A DNA stretch of 64,000 nt from an uncultured Flavobacteriales bacterium (GTDB lineage: Bacteria; Bacteroidota; Bacteroidia; Flavobacteriales_G; Salibacteraceae), in NCBI GenBank assembly GCA_913062955.1, contig CAJXZP010000004.1, positions 43,987-107,986 on the forward strand, written 5' to 3'. Below are positions 54,300-62,572 of the stretch, piece by piece (the stretch's first letter is position 1; every line of letters starts with the position of its first letter). A program made the translations under genes and the position numbers. The notes below the pieces were generated by a model. That model saw nothing but the letters and a program-made list of their open reading frames with translations, searched no databases and was not told the DNA's origin.

Positions 54300-55535
54300 T
54301 TAAATTAATTCGATAATCATTTTGGCTACAATGGTAATAGCAATCCCAAACAAGAAGGTAAAAAGCGAAATTCTAATACGGGCTGATTTTCTATTTAATA
54401 CTTGTGCTTGGTAATAATAATCACGAATCATGGATGAATACAAATAATCCTTGTCCTGTAAAATTTGAAGAAATGCCCATTCAAAATCTCGATAATGCAT
54501 ATTGAAAAAGTTACCATAAAATAATAGATTCCCTTTTTTGGCTCTAATTTCTTCTTCAGTAAAATTACCCTGAGTTCGGTTGGGAGTAATTGCTAAGATA
54601 GCAAAGATGATGGAAATCACATTTGAAATGGAGAATATTAATGTGGGTATACTGTTGGGTAAACCCTCATCAAACTTACCTAAAACACCTCCCAATGCCA
54701 GTGACAAAAGAATGGAATTCACGGTGATCATGATCGATGCTTTTCCATCCACCATTTGATTTAAGGTATAGTGATTTTTGGAAGTCGTTCTAAATAGCGT
54801 TTGAATACCTCTATCATCTCTACCTTTGATTTTTACTAATCCCTTTTTTAAAGTCTTTATCTCTTCATCACTAATATCCAGCTCCTTACGTAAAACCAGG
54901 TCTTTATTGGCTTCAATTTCTTTTCGTTCTTTTTTAAGTCCTTTAATTAACTTTTCGATGGAAGGTTCCAATACTCTTTTACCGAAATCAGTGTAGACCT
55001 TATAATCTTTGATTAATGGAATAAGGGTATCAAACCAATTGGATTTAGAAATATCAAAATCATGAAGAATCATTTGTTCGTACATTAACTTTAAGCGGCT
55101 TCTACCTTGATCACATGTAAAATCCATTACCGTGGCATCGCCTAAAATTTTTGCTTCCATCAACTCAGCGGTACTAAATGGAAGACATTGAATCGCAATT
55201 ATTTTGGATTTAGCTACCAGTTGATCGTCTAAAGGAATTTTGGCGTTAATATCACTGATTATCGTATCAAAAACCGGAACGACTAATTTGAAATCATCTA
55301 TTTTAATTGGGTTTAGAACATGGTTTAACAGCATGAGATAGGAGGCTAAAAATATGGCATCCATGTCCACGTTTTTAATAGCATCCTCTCGAACAATCTG
55401 TTTAATGTTTTTTTCAATTCGATATAAGAGACCAATATTCGAATACACATTTTTTTCCGAATTATCGTGCAATACATGAAATGCATAATCTCTAATCGAG
55501 CTTATTTTATCCGACAGTTTGTAGTTATTTTCCAT
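54300..55535 (-). CDS. Pycsar effector-like (PycTM/DUF5706) membrane protein with degenerate HD domain
   Basis: 411 residues. The C-terminal ~160 residues are characteristic of PycTM/DUF5706: GIQTLFRTTSKNHYTLNQMVDGKA, two helices (ITVNSILLSLALGGVL and IISIIFAILAIT), NRTQGNFTEEEI, NLLFYGNFFNMHYRDFEWAF, a DKDYLYSSMIRD helix and a final helix. Related Flavobacteriia proteins carry an N-terminal HD domain with YHNxxHT, HD and DAD. Here the aligned sites read VYSNIGLLYR, LLNHV and GDAT, so metal ligands are lost. No nucleotide cyclase is nearby. It leads an operon with the phosphoesterase fusion. Confidence 0.8.
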   Translation of the reverse strand: MENNYKLSDKISSIRDYAFHVLHDNSEKNVYSNIGLLYRIEKNIKQIVREDAIKNVDMDAIFLASYLMLLNHVLNPIKIDDFKLVVPVFDTIISDINAKIPLDDQLVAKSKIIAIQCLPFSTAELMEAKILGDATVMDFTCDQGRSRLKLMYEQMILHDFDISKSNWFDTLIPLIKDYKVYTDFGKRVLEPSIEKLIKGLKKERKEIEANKDLVLRKELDISDEEIKTLKKGLVKIKGRDDRGIQTLFRTTSKNHYTLNQMVDGKASIMITVNSILLSLALGGVLGKFDEGLPNSIPTLIFSISNVISIIFAILAITPNRTQGNFTEEEIRAKKGNLLFYGNFFNMHYRDFEWAFLQILQDKDYLYSSMIRDYYYQAQVLNRKSARIRISLFTFLFGIAITIVAKMIIELI

Positions 55536-55672
55536 ACATCAAATGTTCTAAAATTTTATTATCATGAAGTAAACTGAAGGTAATAAAAGAATTTAGTAGC
55601 ACCTTCTTGAACCCATTTTATGGAGCCCCAAAATAGACGGTTCCTCCCCTTTTTCATTTTTCACCTGTCTGT

Positions 55673-56050
55673 TTACCCTAAGTTCAAAATCTTGGGAATA
55701 AAGATAATTATCCCCACCATAAAAGCGGCAAATGCAGCGACTAAAACTGCCGCAGCCGCCAAGTCTTTAATTTTTCGAATAGTTTCATTCTTTTCATTTG
55801 AAATCATATCGGCCATATTTTCAATGGCGGAATTGATTAATTCCATGGAGAAAACAAAAGCAATAGACAAAATCACCGCAAACCATTCGGATGTGGATAG
55901 TTCGAAAAAGACCGATGCTAAAATGACTCCTATAGCTGCCACCAAATGGATCCAAGAATTATGTTCTTCTTTGACCAAGGTTTTCAGCCCATCAAAAGCA
56001 TATACAAAACTTTTTAATCTGGCTTTAATCGAAAATTTTTGATGTTTCAT
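55673..56050 (-). CDS. dgkA: Diacylglycerol kinase family protein (DgkA-like)
   Basis: 125 residues from MKHQKFS; a GTG four codons upstream is less likely. Three membrane helices with the small-kinase signature FVFSMELINSAIENMADM and an active-site region HNSWIH and NETIRKIKDLAAAAVL. In Gram-negative bacteria it phosphorylates diacylglycerol, in many others undecaprenol. Its neighbour is a PAP2 phosphatase gene, the reverse activity on lipid phosphates, 92 bases upstream. Confidence 0.92.
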   Translation of the reverse strand: MKHQKFSIKARLKSFVYAFDGLKTLVKEEHNSWIHLVAAIGVILASVFFELSTSEWFAVILSIAFVFSMELINSAIENMADMISNEKNETIRKIKDLAAAAVLVAAFAAFMVGIIIFIPKILNLG

Positions 56051-56141
56051 CCTTTCTTTCACTCGCTACAAAAATACAGATTACAAGGTGTTTTTTATTT
56101 AAAATTAAACGAAGGAAATTCCTAAGCAAGACCAGATCCAA

Positions 56142-57002
56142 TTATAGGGTAATGGTCATCCCTACCCCATTGGTATTTAACAACCTAGTTGGGTAAACAG
56201 AGACCTTTCCATTACTCATTTTATGCATATGCGGAATTAAAACTCCGGTTAAGGCACCAATGGCATATCCAGTAATAACATCGGTAGGGTAATGTTTACC
56301 TGCTTTTACCCGAAGATAACCTGTGGTAGCAGGAACTAGAGCCGCAAAACTCCAAATTCCAATTTTATAAGCCTTTGTGAGTTCGGGATGGTAATCGGTC
56401 ATTACTTGAGCCCACAGAAAGGTTAACGATGCGGTGACGGAAGTATGCCCGGAATAGAATGAAAATCGACTTTCTCTATCTGTTCGCTGCTCATAGGTAT
56501 AATCTGGATTATACGCGTACGGACGCGTTCTATTGGCGACACTTTTAACAATATTGGTTAATCCATAATTGATACTCAATACTTCATAGGTCATGACCAG
56601 TAAGGACCCAATCTCTTTACGTGTGTGGTTTTCAGATAAAAACAACATCGGCATAACTACCAAACTACTGAACAAAATAATATCGCTAGCTTGCCGGGCG
56701 CTATTACTCTTATTATAGGTAGCGCCTCGGTCAAAGGAATTTACATCCTTTCGATTAAGTGCATTCACCTCAACCGGAGTATATGGCGTAACCTGATCAT
56801 TTTCAAACAGCACAAAACCGGTCGTTAATAATACCGTTCCAGTCAGTAAATAGGGCCAATCCCTCTTTAAAGAGATGTTATACGGATCTAGGTGAAGATG
56901 CTCTTTTCCCTTACACATAAAACAATTAGGATGCTTTTTGTGCTGACCGAAAACAGAAATACCTATAGTAAAAAGAAAAACGATTAAAAGTATGGCTTTC
57001 AT
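56142..57002 (-). CDS. PAP2 (type 2 phosphatidic acid phosphatase) family protein
   Basis: 286 residues with signal peptide, a membrane segment near 50-65 and a catalytic core. The three PAP2 motifs are present: KSVANRTRPY (~150-160), FYSGHTS (~180-186) and RVKAGKHYPTDV (~223-235), giving the His nucleophile and the His/Asp relay. It dephosphorylates lipid phosphates such as undecaprenyl pyrophosphate or lipid A on the periplasmic side. A short CFMCKG segment near the N-terminus is unusual. Confidence 0.92.
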   Translation of the reverse strand: MKAILLIVFLFTIGISVFGQHKKHPNCFMCKGKEHLHLDPYNISLKRDWPYLLTGTVLLTTGFVLFENDQVTPYTPVEVNALNRKDVNSFDRGATYNKSNSARQASDIILFSSLVVMPMLFLSENHTRKEIGSLLVMTYEVLSINYGLTNIVKSVANRTRPYAYNPDYTYEQRTDRESRFSFYSGHTSVTASLTFLWAQVMTDYHPELTKAYKIGIWSFAALVPATTGYLRVKAGKHYPTDVITGYAIGALTGVLIPHMHKMSNGKVSVYPTRLLNTNGVGMTITL

Positions 57003-57060
57003 TAACGGCTCAAATTTATAAAATGTAAAGACTTAAGGCCCTTAATTGATTCGATTTTTA

Positions 57061-57840
57061 TTACTTTCTCTTAAATATCAATACGGTAGGAATTTGATCA
57101 TTTTTTTCGTTTGAAATAAATAAATCACCCGAAGAATTAAAGGTAATTCCTTCCGGTTGGTAAAAAATAGATGGATCCAAATAGGTATGATTAATAATTT
57201 TTCCTTTAGCCGATAAAACCAATAAGCTTTTGGAATAGGAACTTAAAATATAGATATGCCCTTTTGGATGAATTGCAATTCCAGAGGGTTTAAAATCGGA
57301 ATCTACTTCGTCTCGTTTTATTTTAAAAACAGGATCGGACTCGAATGAATTTGTGACGAGAGAAAAGGCATAAATGTAAAAATGATCCCGTTTCTTTTTG
57401 GTTCCATGGGTTTTGCAAGCGACCAATAATCTATTATTAGCCACATCGACACATAGTCCTTCAAAATCAAAATTTTTGTTGTTTTTGAAGGTATATTCTT
57501 TGGCTTTTTTATTGGGTTTAACCTTAAAAATAGTCCCATCACTCCGGAGCACATAAAAATGGGATTTATGATGAGCTACACCTTCGTAATCCCCATTTTT
57601 AGCAAAATCAAAATGATTCCTAATTTTACCGGTATGTGCATCTAGGTAATAGACCCGACCTTTCTCATCCTGAACAGCTGCCAATACAGAATCGGATAGT
57701 AATACCAGTCCTGATATTTCATTCAATTTACTCGAAAGCTCCATTTGTTGATCTGGTAAATTAAGGTCGTACAAAAACTTTTTTGCAGTACATCCTGCAA
57801 CTAAAGCCACCAACAAAGAGATCAAAACAATTTTCTTCAT
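57061..57840 (-). CDS. SdiA-regulated/YjiK-like beta-propeller lipoprotein
   Basis: 259 residues with lipobox VAGC (Cys ~17). It contains the propeller pattern of SdiA-regulated proteins: LSSKLNEISGLVLLSDSVLAAVQDEKGRVYYLD, DYEGVAHHKSHFYVLRSDGTIF, FDFEGLCVDVANNRLLVACK and FKPSGIAIHPKGHIYILSS. The fold resembles phytase-like or lactonase propellers, but no catalytic residues can be named. It is downstream of a 384-base gap. Confidence 0.85.
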   Translation of the reverse strand: MKKIVLISLLVALVAGCTAKKFLYDLNLPDQQMELSSKLNEISGLVLLSDSVLAAVQDEKGRVYYLDAHTGKIRNHFDFAKNGDYEGVAHHKSHFYVLRSDGTIFKVKPNKKAKEYTFKNNKNFDFEGLCVDVANNRLLVACKTHGTKKKRDHFYIYAFSLVTNSFESDPVFKIKRDEVDSDFKPSGIAIHPKGHIYILSSYSKSLLVLSAKGKIINHTYLDPSIFYQPEGITFNSSGDLFISNEKNDQIPTVLIFKRK

Positions 57841-58224
57841 ACTTTACAAACGATATATTTGGGGTAAAGTTACACTGGCAAAACATTTATTTGGGGATTA
57901 ATTAATTTTAATCGTTCGTAGATAATAGAAAGGAGAGTTTGAGATGTATAATGCTCCACAAACAGCATGCGTTATTCCATGTTTCCATTTTTTTTTGACC
58001 CCATAGATCTTACGGAAATGACCCATTTAATGGCTAAAATGGTTCGAATACTAATGAAACTAATCATGTAACGATAGAAATAGGCCCAATACCAAAATCG
58101 GTTACCCTGCCCCCCCCTTTCCGATGGGTGACGAACCATCAAGAAACTGGGAATTAAAAATACAGGAAGTTTTCCATCGAGTAAATTTCAAGAATCACAT
58201 CTCTAATCCGGCCTAATTCATCGA
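57841..58224. other. Intergenic gap with possible 55-codon frame
   Basis: 384 bases including a C-run of eight at 58110-58117. The only notable frame is the short minus ORF at 57972-58139. Confidence 0.45.
57972..58139 (-). CDS. Possible 55-residue aromatic-rich membrane peptide or remnant
   Basis: Minus ORF from ATG 58139: MVRHPSERGGQGNRFWYWAY followed by FYRYMISFISIRTILAIKWV and a charged tail. The frame stays open about 19 codons above the ATG (KLPVFLIPSFL), suggesting the 3' part of an older membrane-protein gene. It contains a G-run of eight that could slip. No homologue recognised; AT-rich antisense can mimic such a composition, so confidence is low. Confidence 0.25.
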   Translation of the reverse strand: MVRHPSERGGQGNRFWYWAYFYRYMISFISIRTILAIKWVISVRSMGSKKNGNME

Positions 58225-58998
58225 TTAAATAAACCCAAATCCTAAAGCAACAGAAATCAACATTAACATAATGGCTACCACCAATTGCATGCTTCGGAGT
58301 GTGATTTTTTTCAACAACTTTTTCCCCAATACAGCTCCAATAATGGCAGATAAAGTAGCGGAAACTAAAAGAGGAATATTATCGTTTAAATTGGCGGTAT
58401 CAAAACGAGAGGCATACACAGATAAACGGGTAAAATCCACCATACAAGCAATAATTACTCCGGTAGCAATGTAAGCCTCTTTACTTAACCCTGCCTTAAT
58501 TAAGAATGCACTACGAAAAGCGCCTTGGATTCCTGCTAGACCACCAAAAAAACCACTCAATATCCCTCCAAAAATTAATTTATCTTTTCCAAAGTGAATC
58601 TCTTTTAAACGAGGGGATATTTCGAGAATAGAAAATAAAATTAATAGAACGGAAATCACTAACTTAACGGTAGTCACATCAAAGTGTCCATCCAATATTT
58701 GGTAACTAAATAAAGGCCCCATATCCGAAATTTGCATCAGTACCCAAGCTCCCACAAACGAAGCTAAAATAGCGGGAATCCCAAATTTAAAAAGCATCGA
58801 TTTATCCGCATTTTTACCTACCAATCCTATTTTGAAAATGTTATTGGTGAAATGTACTACCCCCGTTAAGGCAATTGCCACATCGATAGGAAAAAACAAA
58901 GCAAAGACAGGCGCTAAAATAGTTCCGAGTCCGAAGCCCGAAAAGAAAGTCAATACTGAAGTTAGAAATGCCGCAATACTAATAATGATAATTTCCAT
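58225..58998 (-). CDS. TSUP family transporter (TauE/SafE-like)
   Basis: 257 residues, eight hydrophobic helices, with the duplicated TauE/SafE signature: FFSGFGLGTILAPVFALF at the N-terminus and GGILSGFFGGLAGIQGAF in the second half. Members export sulfite, sulfoacetate or other sulfur or organic anions. It stands alone, without sulfur-metabolism genes, so the substrate is open. Confidence 0.92.
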   Translation of the reverse strand: MEIIIISIAAFLTSVLTFFSGFGLGTILAPVFALFFPIDVAIALTGVVHFTNNIFKIGLVGKNADKSMLFKFGIPAILASFVGAWVLMQISDMGPLFSYQILDGHFDVTTVKLVISVLLILFSILEISPRLKEIHFGKDKLIFGGILSGFFGGLAGIQGAFRSAFLIKAGLSKEAYIATGVIIACMVDFTRLSVYASRFDTANLNDNIPLLVSATLSAIIGAVLGKKLLKKITLRSMQLVVAIMLMLISVALGFGFI

Positions 58999-59415
58999 AG
59001 TTTGTTTAATTGGATCCTACAAAAATACCCCGTTCAATAATTCTAAAATAGTTGGTTAGACAGGGTTAAGGATGAAAATATCTAAGAGAATCCATACCTA
59101 ATTCGCTCCAAACCATTTCAATACTGGGGAAAACACCTATTTAATATACCCTACCCTTTTCGCTAAAATCAGGTACTTCTACTTCTGTAAAAAAAACCGT
59201 GTTTACCCACTATCAATTTTCAAATTTCCTTCGGAATTTTGAAAGGAGTCAATCTCCCTCTGTGTAATTCCACCGAAATTACGAATACCATTTTGTTAGT
59301 GGTGAAAATCACCTCCAAGTAAACATGTTGGATTGGCGCTTTTTCAAGCGTATCTTGGAATGATTTTCATCTATTTGATGCCCGAATTCTTCTTAGAGTT
59401 CGGGCATTTTCTATT
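58999..59415. other. Intergenic region with one inverted repeat
   Basis: 417 bases; no gene seen. A hairpin at 59378-59407 lies just past the orphan membrane gene. Confidence 0.5.
59378..59407. terminator. Inverted repeat after the 556-residue protein gene
   Basis: A 9-bp stem ATGCCCGAA/TTCGGGCAT with a 12-base loop sits 9 bases from the minus-strand stop. A T-run exists only on the plus side, so as a minus-strand terminator it is imperfect. Confidence 0.45.
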
Positions 59416-61086
59416 CTAATTCACCGCTTCACTATGGGTATTTTCTATTCTTTCTCCCTGAACGGTTTCCTTAAATTGAAACGTCTTGTTAGAGAACTCA
59501 ATAATATCAACCAGTTCATTATTGCCTTCATCGTATTTAACAAATACAGAATCTCCGGATTGTGAAATTGGAAATTCATTGGAGATCAAAGTACTTCCAA
59601 TAAATATTTTATTCTCATAGCCCTTTAAAATCAAGTAGTAAAAGGTATTCCCATTTCTAATATCGGAGGAGATTCTTAATACTTCGGTATCAATCGTAAA
59701 TATATCCACACTTGAACTTGGAACCACATTCGCTCCTGTGCTGTTCAACGCATTTTTATAACTTCTTAGTGTTTCTTTCAAGGTATTTCCAACCCCTACA
59801 ATGGTATAATCTTCTACGGAAACCATAGCGATCATCTTGATTAAACCGGCTTGATCCTTTAATGACATCACATAAGTGGGAACGCCATTAATATTATACG
59901 TAATTGGGAAAGTAGCACTATACCTTTTTTCTTGCACTTTACCCATAGCCGAATACTGAGCCGCAGATTCGGTGGCTCCAATTTGTTTATACCAAATAGA
60001 TTCTTTGGTTCTTGTATTTACCAAAATAAAACCTACCGTACCTTCATCGCTACCTACAGAGGTTAACCCGGTATACCAAAAGGAATTATTATTCTCCCCA
60101 TAAACTAAAGAAATGCCGTTTGTAGTGGTTAATTTATCTTGATTTGAAAAATTAAATACGCCATGCACGTATTCTCCCCAATCATCTAATTGGTCCAGAA
60201 TAAACGAAGCCGGTTGAATTCTATCTACCCATAAAGGCGCATCTTCAATACTATACTCTTCCATTTCTCCGGTAGCCACATTGACCAATAATACCCCTGT
60301 GGCATCTTCCCCCGAGAATCCGATTCTCTTTTCAAATAAAGTAACCACCCAGAATGGATTTCCAGAATCATCAATCTCAAAAGTGAAGTCCGTAAAACCC
60401 TGAGTGGCATATCCATGGCTATAAATATGACGACTCAGATTATCTGAAAAATAGGCGTTCCTTTGATATTTGATCTTTACCGGATTTCCATTCACATTTT
60501 GAACCAGTTTTACATCTCGTTCATTGGTCGCTGAAACCATTACATAACCCTCTGTTCCTGATTTATTATTTATCCATTTAAAAAAACCAGAATGCAATAA
60601 AGGAGCCACCCAATACAATTTGCCATTCACTTTTTGAATCGCAAAATCACCCAGTTCAACTTGACTTCCTAAGGAGGGTTGGGTTCCTAAAACTTTATCG
60701 CCCACTTTATACGCAATGGAACGGTCTACTATCCGAATTTCATCCGTAGAAATGGGTGAAACTTGGGTTGAAAAATCCTGTCCTGTAGTAATCTCCCCAA
60801 TTAAGTCACGGTACTTTAAACTCTTGAATAATGTCGAACTCGTCATAAAGGGCACCAGTAAAACATAGACGAAACATCCCCAAAATACCGCTGGGAAAAC
60901 CCGGTTCTTGACGCTGTTCCTTTCACCTTTAACGGGAACAAAACTGGCCAGATAAAAAGGCCCAATCCCTATAATTAAAACAATAGGCAAACCAATAAAG
61001 CCATAATTTAGAGTGGGTAAAAACATATAAATAAACAGGCACACAATTAAGAGTACACCTACAGATTGGATCAGGTTTCTTTTCAT
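59416..61086 (-). CDS. Large membrane-anchored protein of an uncharacterised conserved family
   Basis: 556 residues with three N-terminal helices (within ~5-105) and a long extracytoplasmic part. Repeated Trp-containing beta units stand out: PFWVVTLF, GVLLVNVATGEMEEYSIEDAPLWVDRIQP, GLTSVGSDEGTVGFILVNTRTKES, ATFPITYNINGVPTYVMSLKD and AGLIKMIAMVSVEDYTIV. I recall this motif series from unannotated Firmicutes proteins, with a duplicated sensor-like fold of unknown role. Length and frame are intact. It is monocistronic. Confidence 0.75.
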   Translation of the reverse strand: MKRNLIQSVGVLLIVCLFIYMFLPTLNYGFIGLPIVLIIGIGPFYLASFVPVKGERNSVKNRVFPAVFWGCFVYVLLVPFMTSSTLFKSLKYRDLIGEITTGQDFSTQVSPISTDEIRIVDRSIAYKVGDKVLGTQPSLGSQVELGDFAIQKVNGKLYWVAPLLHSGFFKWINNKSGTEGYVMVSATNERDVKLVQNVNGNPVKIKYQRNAYFSDNLSRHIYSHGYATQGFTDFTFEIDDSGNPFWVVTLFEKRIGFSGEDATGVLLVNVATGEMEEYSIEDAPLWVDRIQPASFILDQLDDWGEYVHGVFNFSNQDKLTTTNGISLVYGENNNSFWYTGLTSVGSDEGTVGFILVNTRTKESIWYKQIGATESAAQYSAMGKVQEKRYSATFPITYNINGVPTYVMSLKDQAGLIKMIAMVSVEDYTIVGVGNTLKETLRSYKNALNSTGANVVPSSSVDIFTIDTEVLRISSDIRNGNTFYYLILKGYENKIFIGSTLISNEFPISQSGDSVFVKYDEGNNELVDIIEFSNKTFQFKETVQGERIENTHSEAVN

Positions 61087-61179
61087 TACAATAGTATTTC
61101 AATTTAATTCCATTCAAATGTACACAACCCTTTTAAACGTAGTTCATGGAAACTATAATTTTGGTGCATCTTCTTAAAA

Positions 61180-61467
61180 TCAATGGATATAGGACGCTAA
61201 ATGGGGAGCGCTCATTACCAGATTAAACTCATTTAAACTATATTCTGCAACTCCCTTAACGATCAAAGGATCCTGATCCAAAATTGCTCTTATTTCCTTT
61301 TCAGAATTGACATTAGCGATGACAATACCACCGGTGCGTGGATTTTTGGGTCCTCCCATAATAAATGTGCCACTTTCATATTGTTTGGAAACGTAGGCTC
61401 TATGTGAATCCGTAAATTCATTGACCTCATTTATCGGTTTGATAAAATTAAAATTGATAATATACAT
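61180..61467 (-). CDS. YciI family protein
   Basis: 95 residues of ferredoxin-like fold: HRAYVSKQYESGTFIMGGPKNPRTGGIVIA matches the YciI motif H..yl......G.l..aGp, with His22 and the Asp of DQDPLIV (YciI: DP). Family members act as small dehydratase- or lyase-like proteins of mostly unknown substrate. It follows the HxlR regulator gene by 17 bases and is likely controlled by it. Confidence 0.88.
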   Translation of the reverse strand: MYIINFNFIKPINEVNEFTDSHRAYVSKQYESGTFIMGGPKNPRTGGIVIANVNSEKEIRAILDQDPLIVKGVAEYSLNEFNLVMSAPHLASYIH

Positions 61468-61484
61468 GTGTGCTAGTTTTGATT

Positions 61485-61811
61485 TTATTTAAATTTTTTT
61501 GCCCATTCGTTAGACCAATGTCTTAACGGATCAAACAAAGTGAATAGCTCTTCCCCCATTTGGGTCAATCGGTAACCGGCTACCACTTTTTCAATAATAT
61601 GAGTGGCTTGCAATTCTTTAAGTCGAGTGTTTAACGTGGTGGGAGATATTCCGGGACACACGGTTTCTAATTCACTAAACGATTTTTGGTTTTCATTTAA
61701 ATACCAAATAATATGCATCGACCAATTTCGACCCAATAAGTCAAAGAGTGCCATTATTGGTTTACCTGATTGAGAACCTCTTACTGGTTTTCCGGGAGTT
61801 GGAATCTTCAT
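61485..61811 (-). CDS. HxlR family transcriptional regulator
   Basis: 108 residues with the HxlR winged helix: FDLLGRNWSMHIIWYL, SFSELETVCPGISPTTLNTRLKELQATHIIEK and YRLTQMGEELFTLFDPLRHWSNEW. The usual redox Cys near the N-terminus of YodB/HypR is absent; one Cys lies in TVCPG. A perfect 38-bp palindrome sits 17 bases before the start, so autoregulation is likely. Small electrophiles are the known signals for related proteins. Confidence 0.92.
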   Translation of the reverse strand: MKIPTPGKPVRGSQSGKPIMALFDLLGRNWSMHIIWYLNENQKSFSELETVCPGISPTTLNTRLKELQATHIIEKVVAGYRLTQMGEELFTLFDPLRHWSNEWAKKFK

Positions 61812-61828
61812 TTATTTATTTTTTACAA

Positions 61829-61866
61829 AACTACATATTTTGTAGTTAACTACAAAATATGTAGTT
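61829..61866. promoter_or_regulatory. Perfect 38-bp palindromic operator of the HxlR-YciI operon
   Basis: Two 19-base arms (61829-61847 and 61848-61866) are exact reverse complements with no spacer. Each arm is itself a dyad of ACTACA and TGTAGT halves, like the TACTA-N-TGTAGTA operators of Bacillus YodB. It probably binds two HxlR dimers side by side. Confidence 0.88.
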
Positions 61867-61904
61867 GCATCCTGAGGCAATTTTCAAAATAAAACGGAAG
61901 TCAT

Positions 61905-62531
61905 TTAAAGACTCTTCGTACATTTTTCACACAATCCCAAAACCACCTGATCGATGGTACGAATAGATTCAGCGGCATCGGTCATTACACAATTTTTATC
62001 CGGGCAGTGAGTCAATCCTAGGTTATGCCCAATTTCATGCACACTGATTTTCTTGAGTCTGGAAATAAATTTAGAAGGTTCTCTATTTTTAAAACGAAAG
62101 GTGGAAACCACACAGCTTGGTCCGGGACGAAATCCTAAGCCAAAAATGCCCCAGTCCTCGTATTTTGAAGTGGGTAATTTTACATTGCCCCATTTGTCGT
62201 ACTTCGTTGTAGAAATATCTTTTTGTAAAAGTCCAATCACATAATCCACCTGATCCGGCTTGTTGGCCTTTAGGTATCGAATCAGTTTATCGGCTCGATA
62301 TCTGGGTGATTTCACATGGATAAAGGTATGCTCAGGAATATCCAGGTATGGCAATACCTGAACAGAGCAACCATAAACCTCCTTTAAAGCATTTGCAACC
62401 GTATCAGTTAAATGCATAGGAAATCCCCCCATAGGTTGGATGGCGATATGTGAGGGTCTAATGGAACAGCCTACACCCATTAGCACGAGGAGTAAAAGAG
62501 TACTAAATGGGCTACTCCAAAGTATTTTCAT
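61905..62531 (-). CDS. Archaemetzincin-type (M54) zinc peptidase, lipoprotein
   Basis: 208 residues with lipobox GVGC (Cys ~22). The archaemetzincin signature is complete: HEIGHNLGLTHC followed by four residues, CVM, 17 residues, and CEKC, i.e. the catalytic zinc site plus the structural second zinc site. The Glu in HEIGH is the general base. Archaemetzincins are mostly archaeal and vertebrate proteins; bacterial members are scattered. Substrate unknown; the likely location is the periplasm or outer membrane. It has no operon partner. Confidence 0.9.
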   Translation of the reverse strand: MKILWSSPFSTLLLLVLMGVGCSIRPSHIAIQPMGGFPMHLTDTVANALKEVYGCSVQVLPYLDIPEHTFIHVKSPRYRADKLIRYLKANKPDQVDYVIGLLQKDISTTKYDKWGNVKLPTSKYEDWGIFGLGFRPGPSCVVSTFRFKNREPSKFISRLKKISVHEIGHNLGLTHCPDKNCVMTDAAESIRTIDQVVLGLCEKCTKSL

Positions 62532-62572
62532 CTGCTGTTCTCTTATCCTAAGAGAGTGATATTACAATTTAA

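Noticed and set aside
54300..55535. Complete Pycsar anti-phage defence system
   Set aside because: No nucleotidyl cyclase is encoded in the flanking genes; only an effector-like membrane domain is present.
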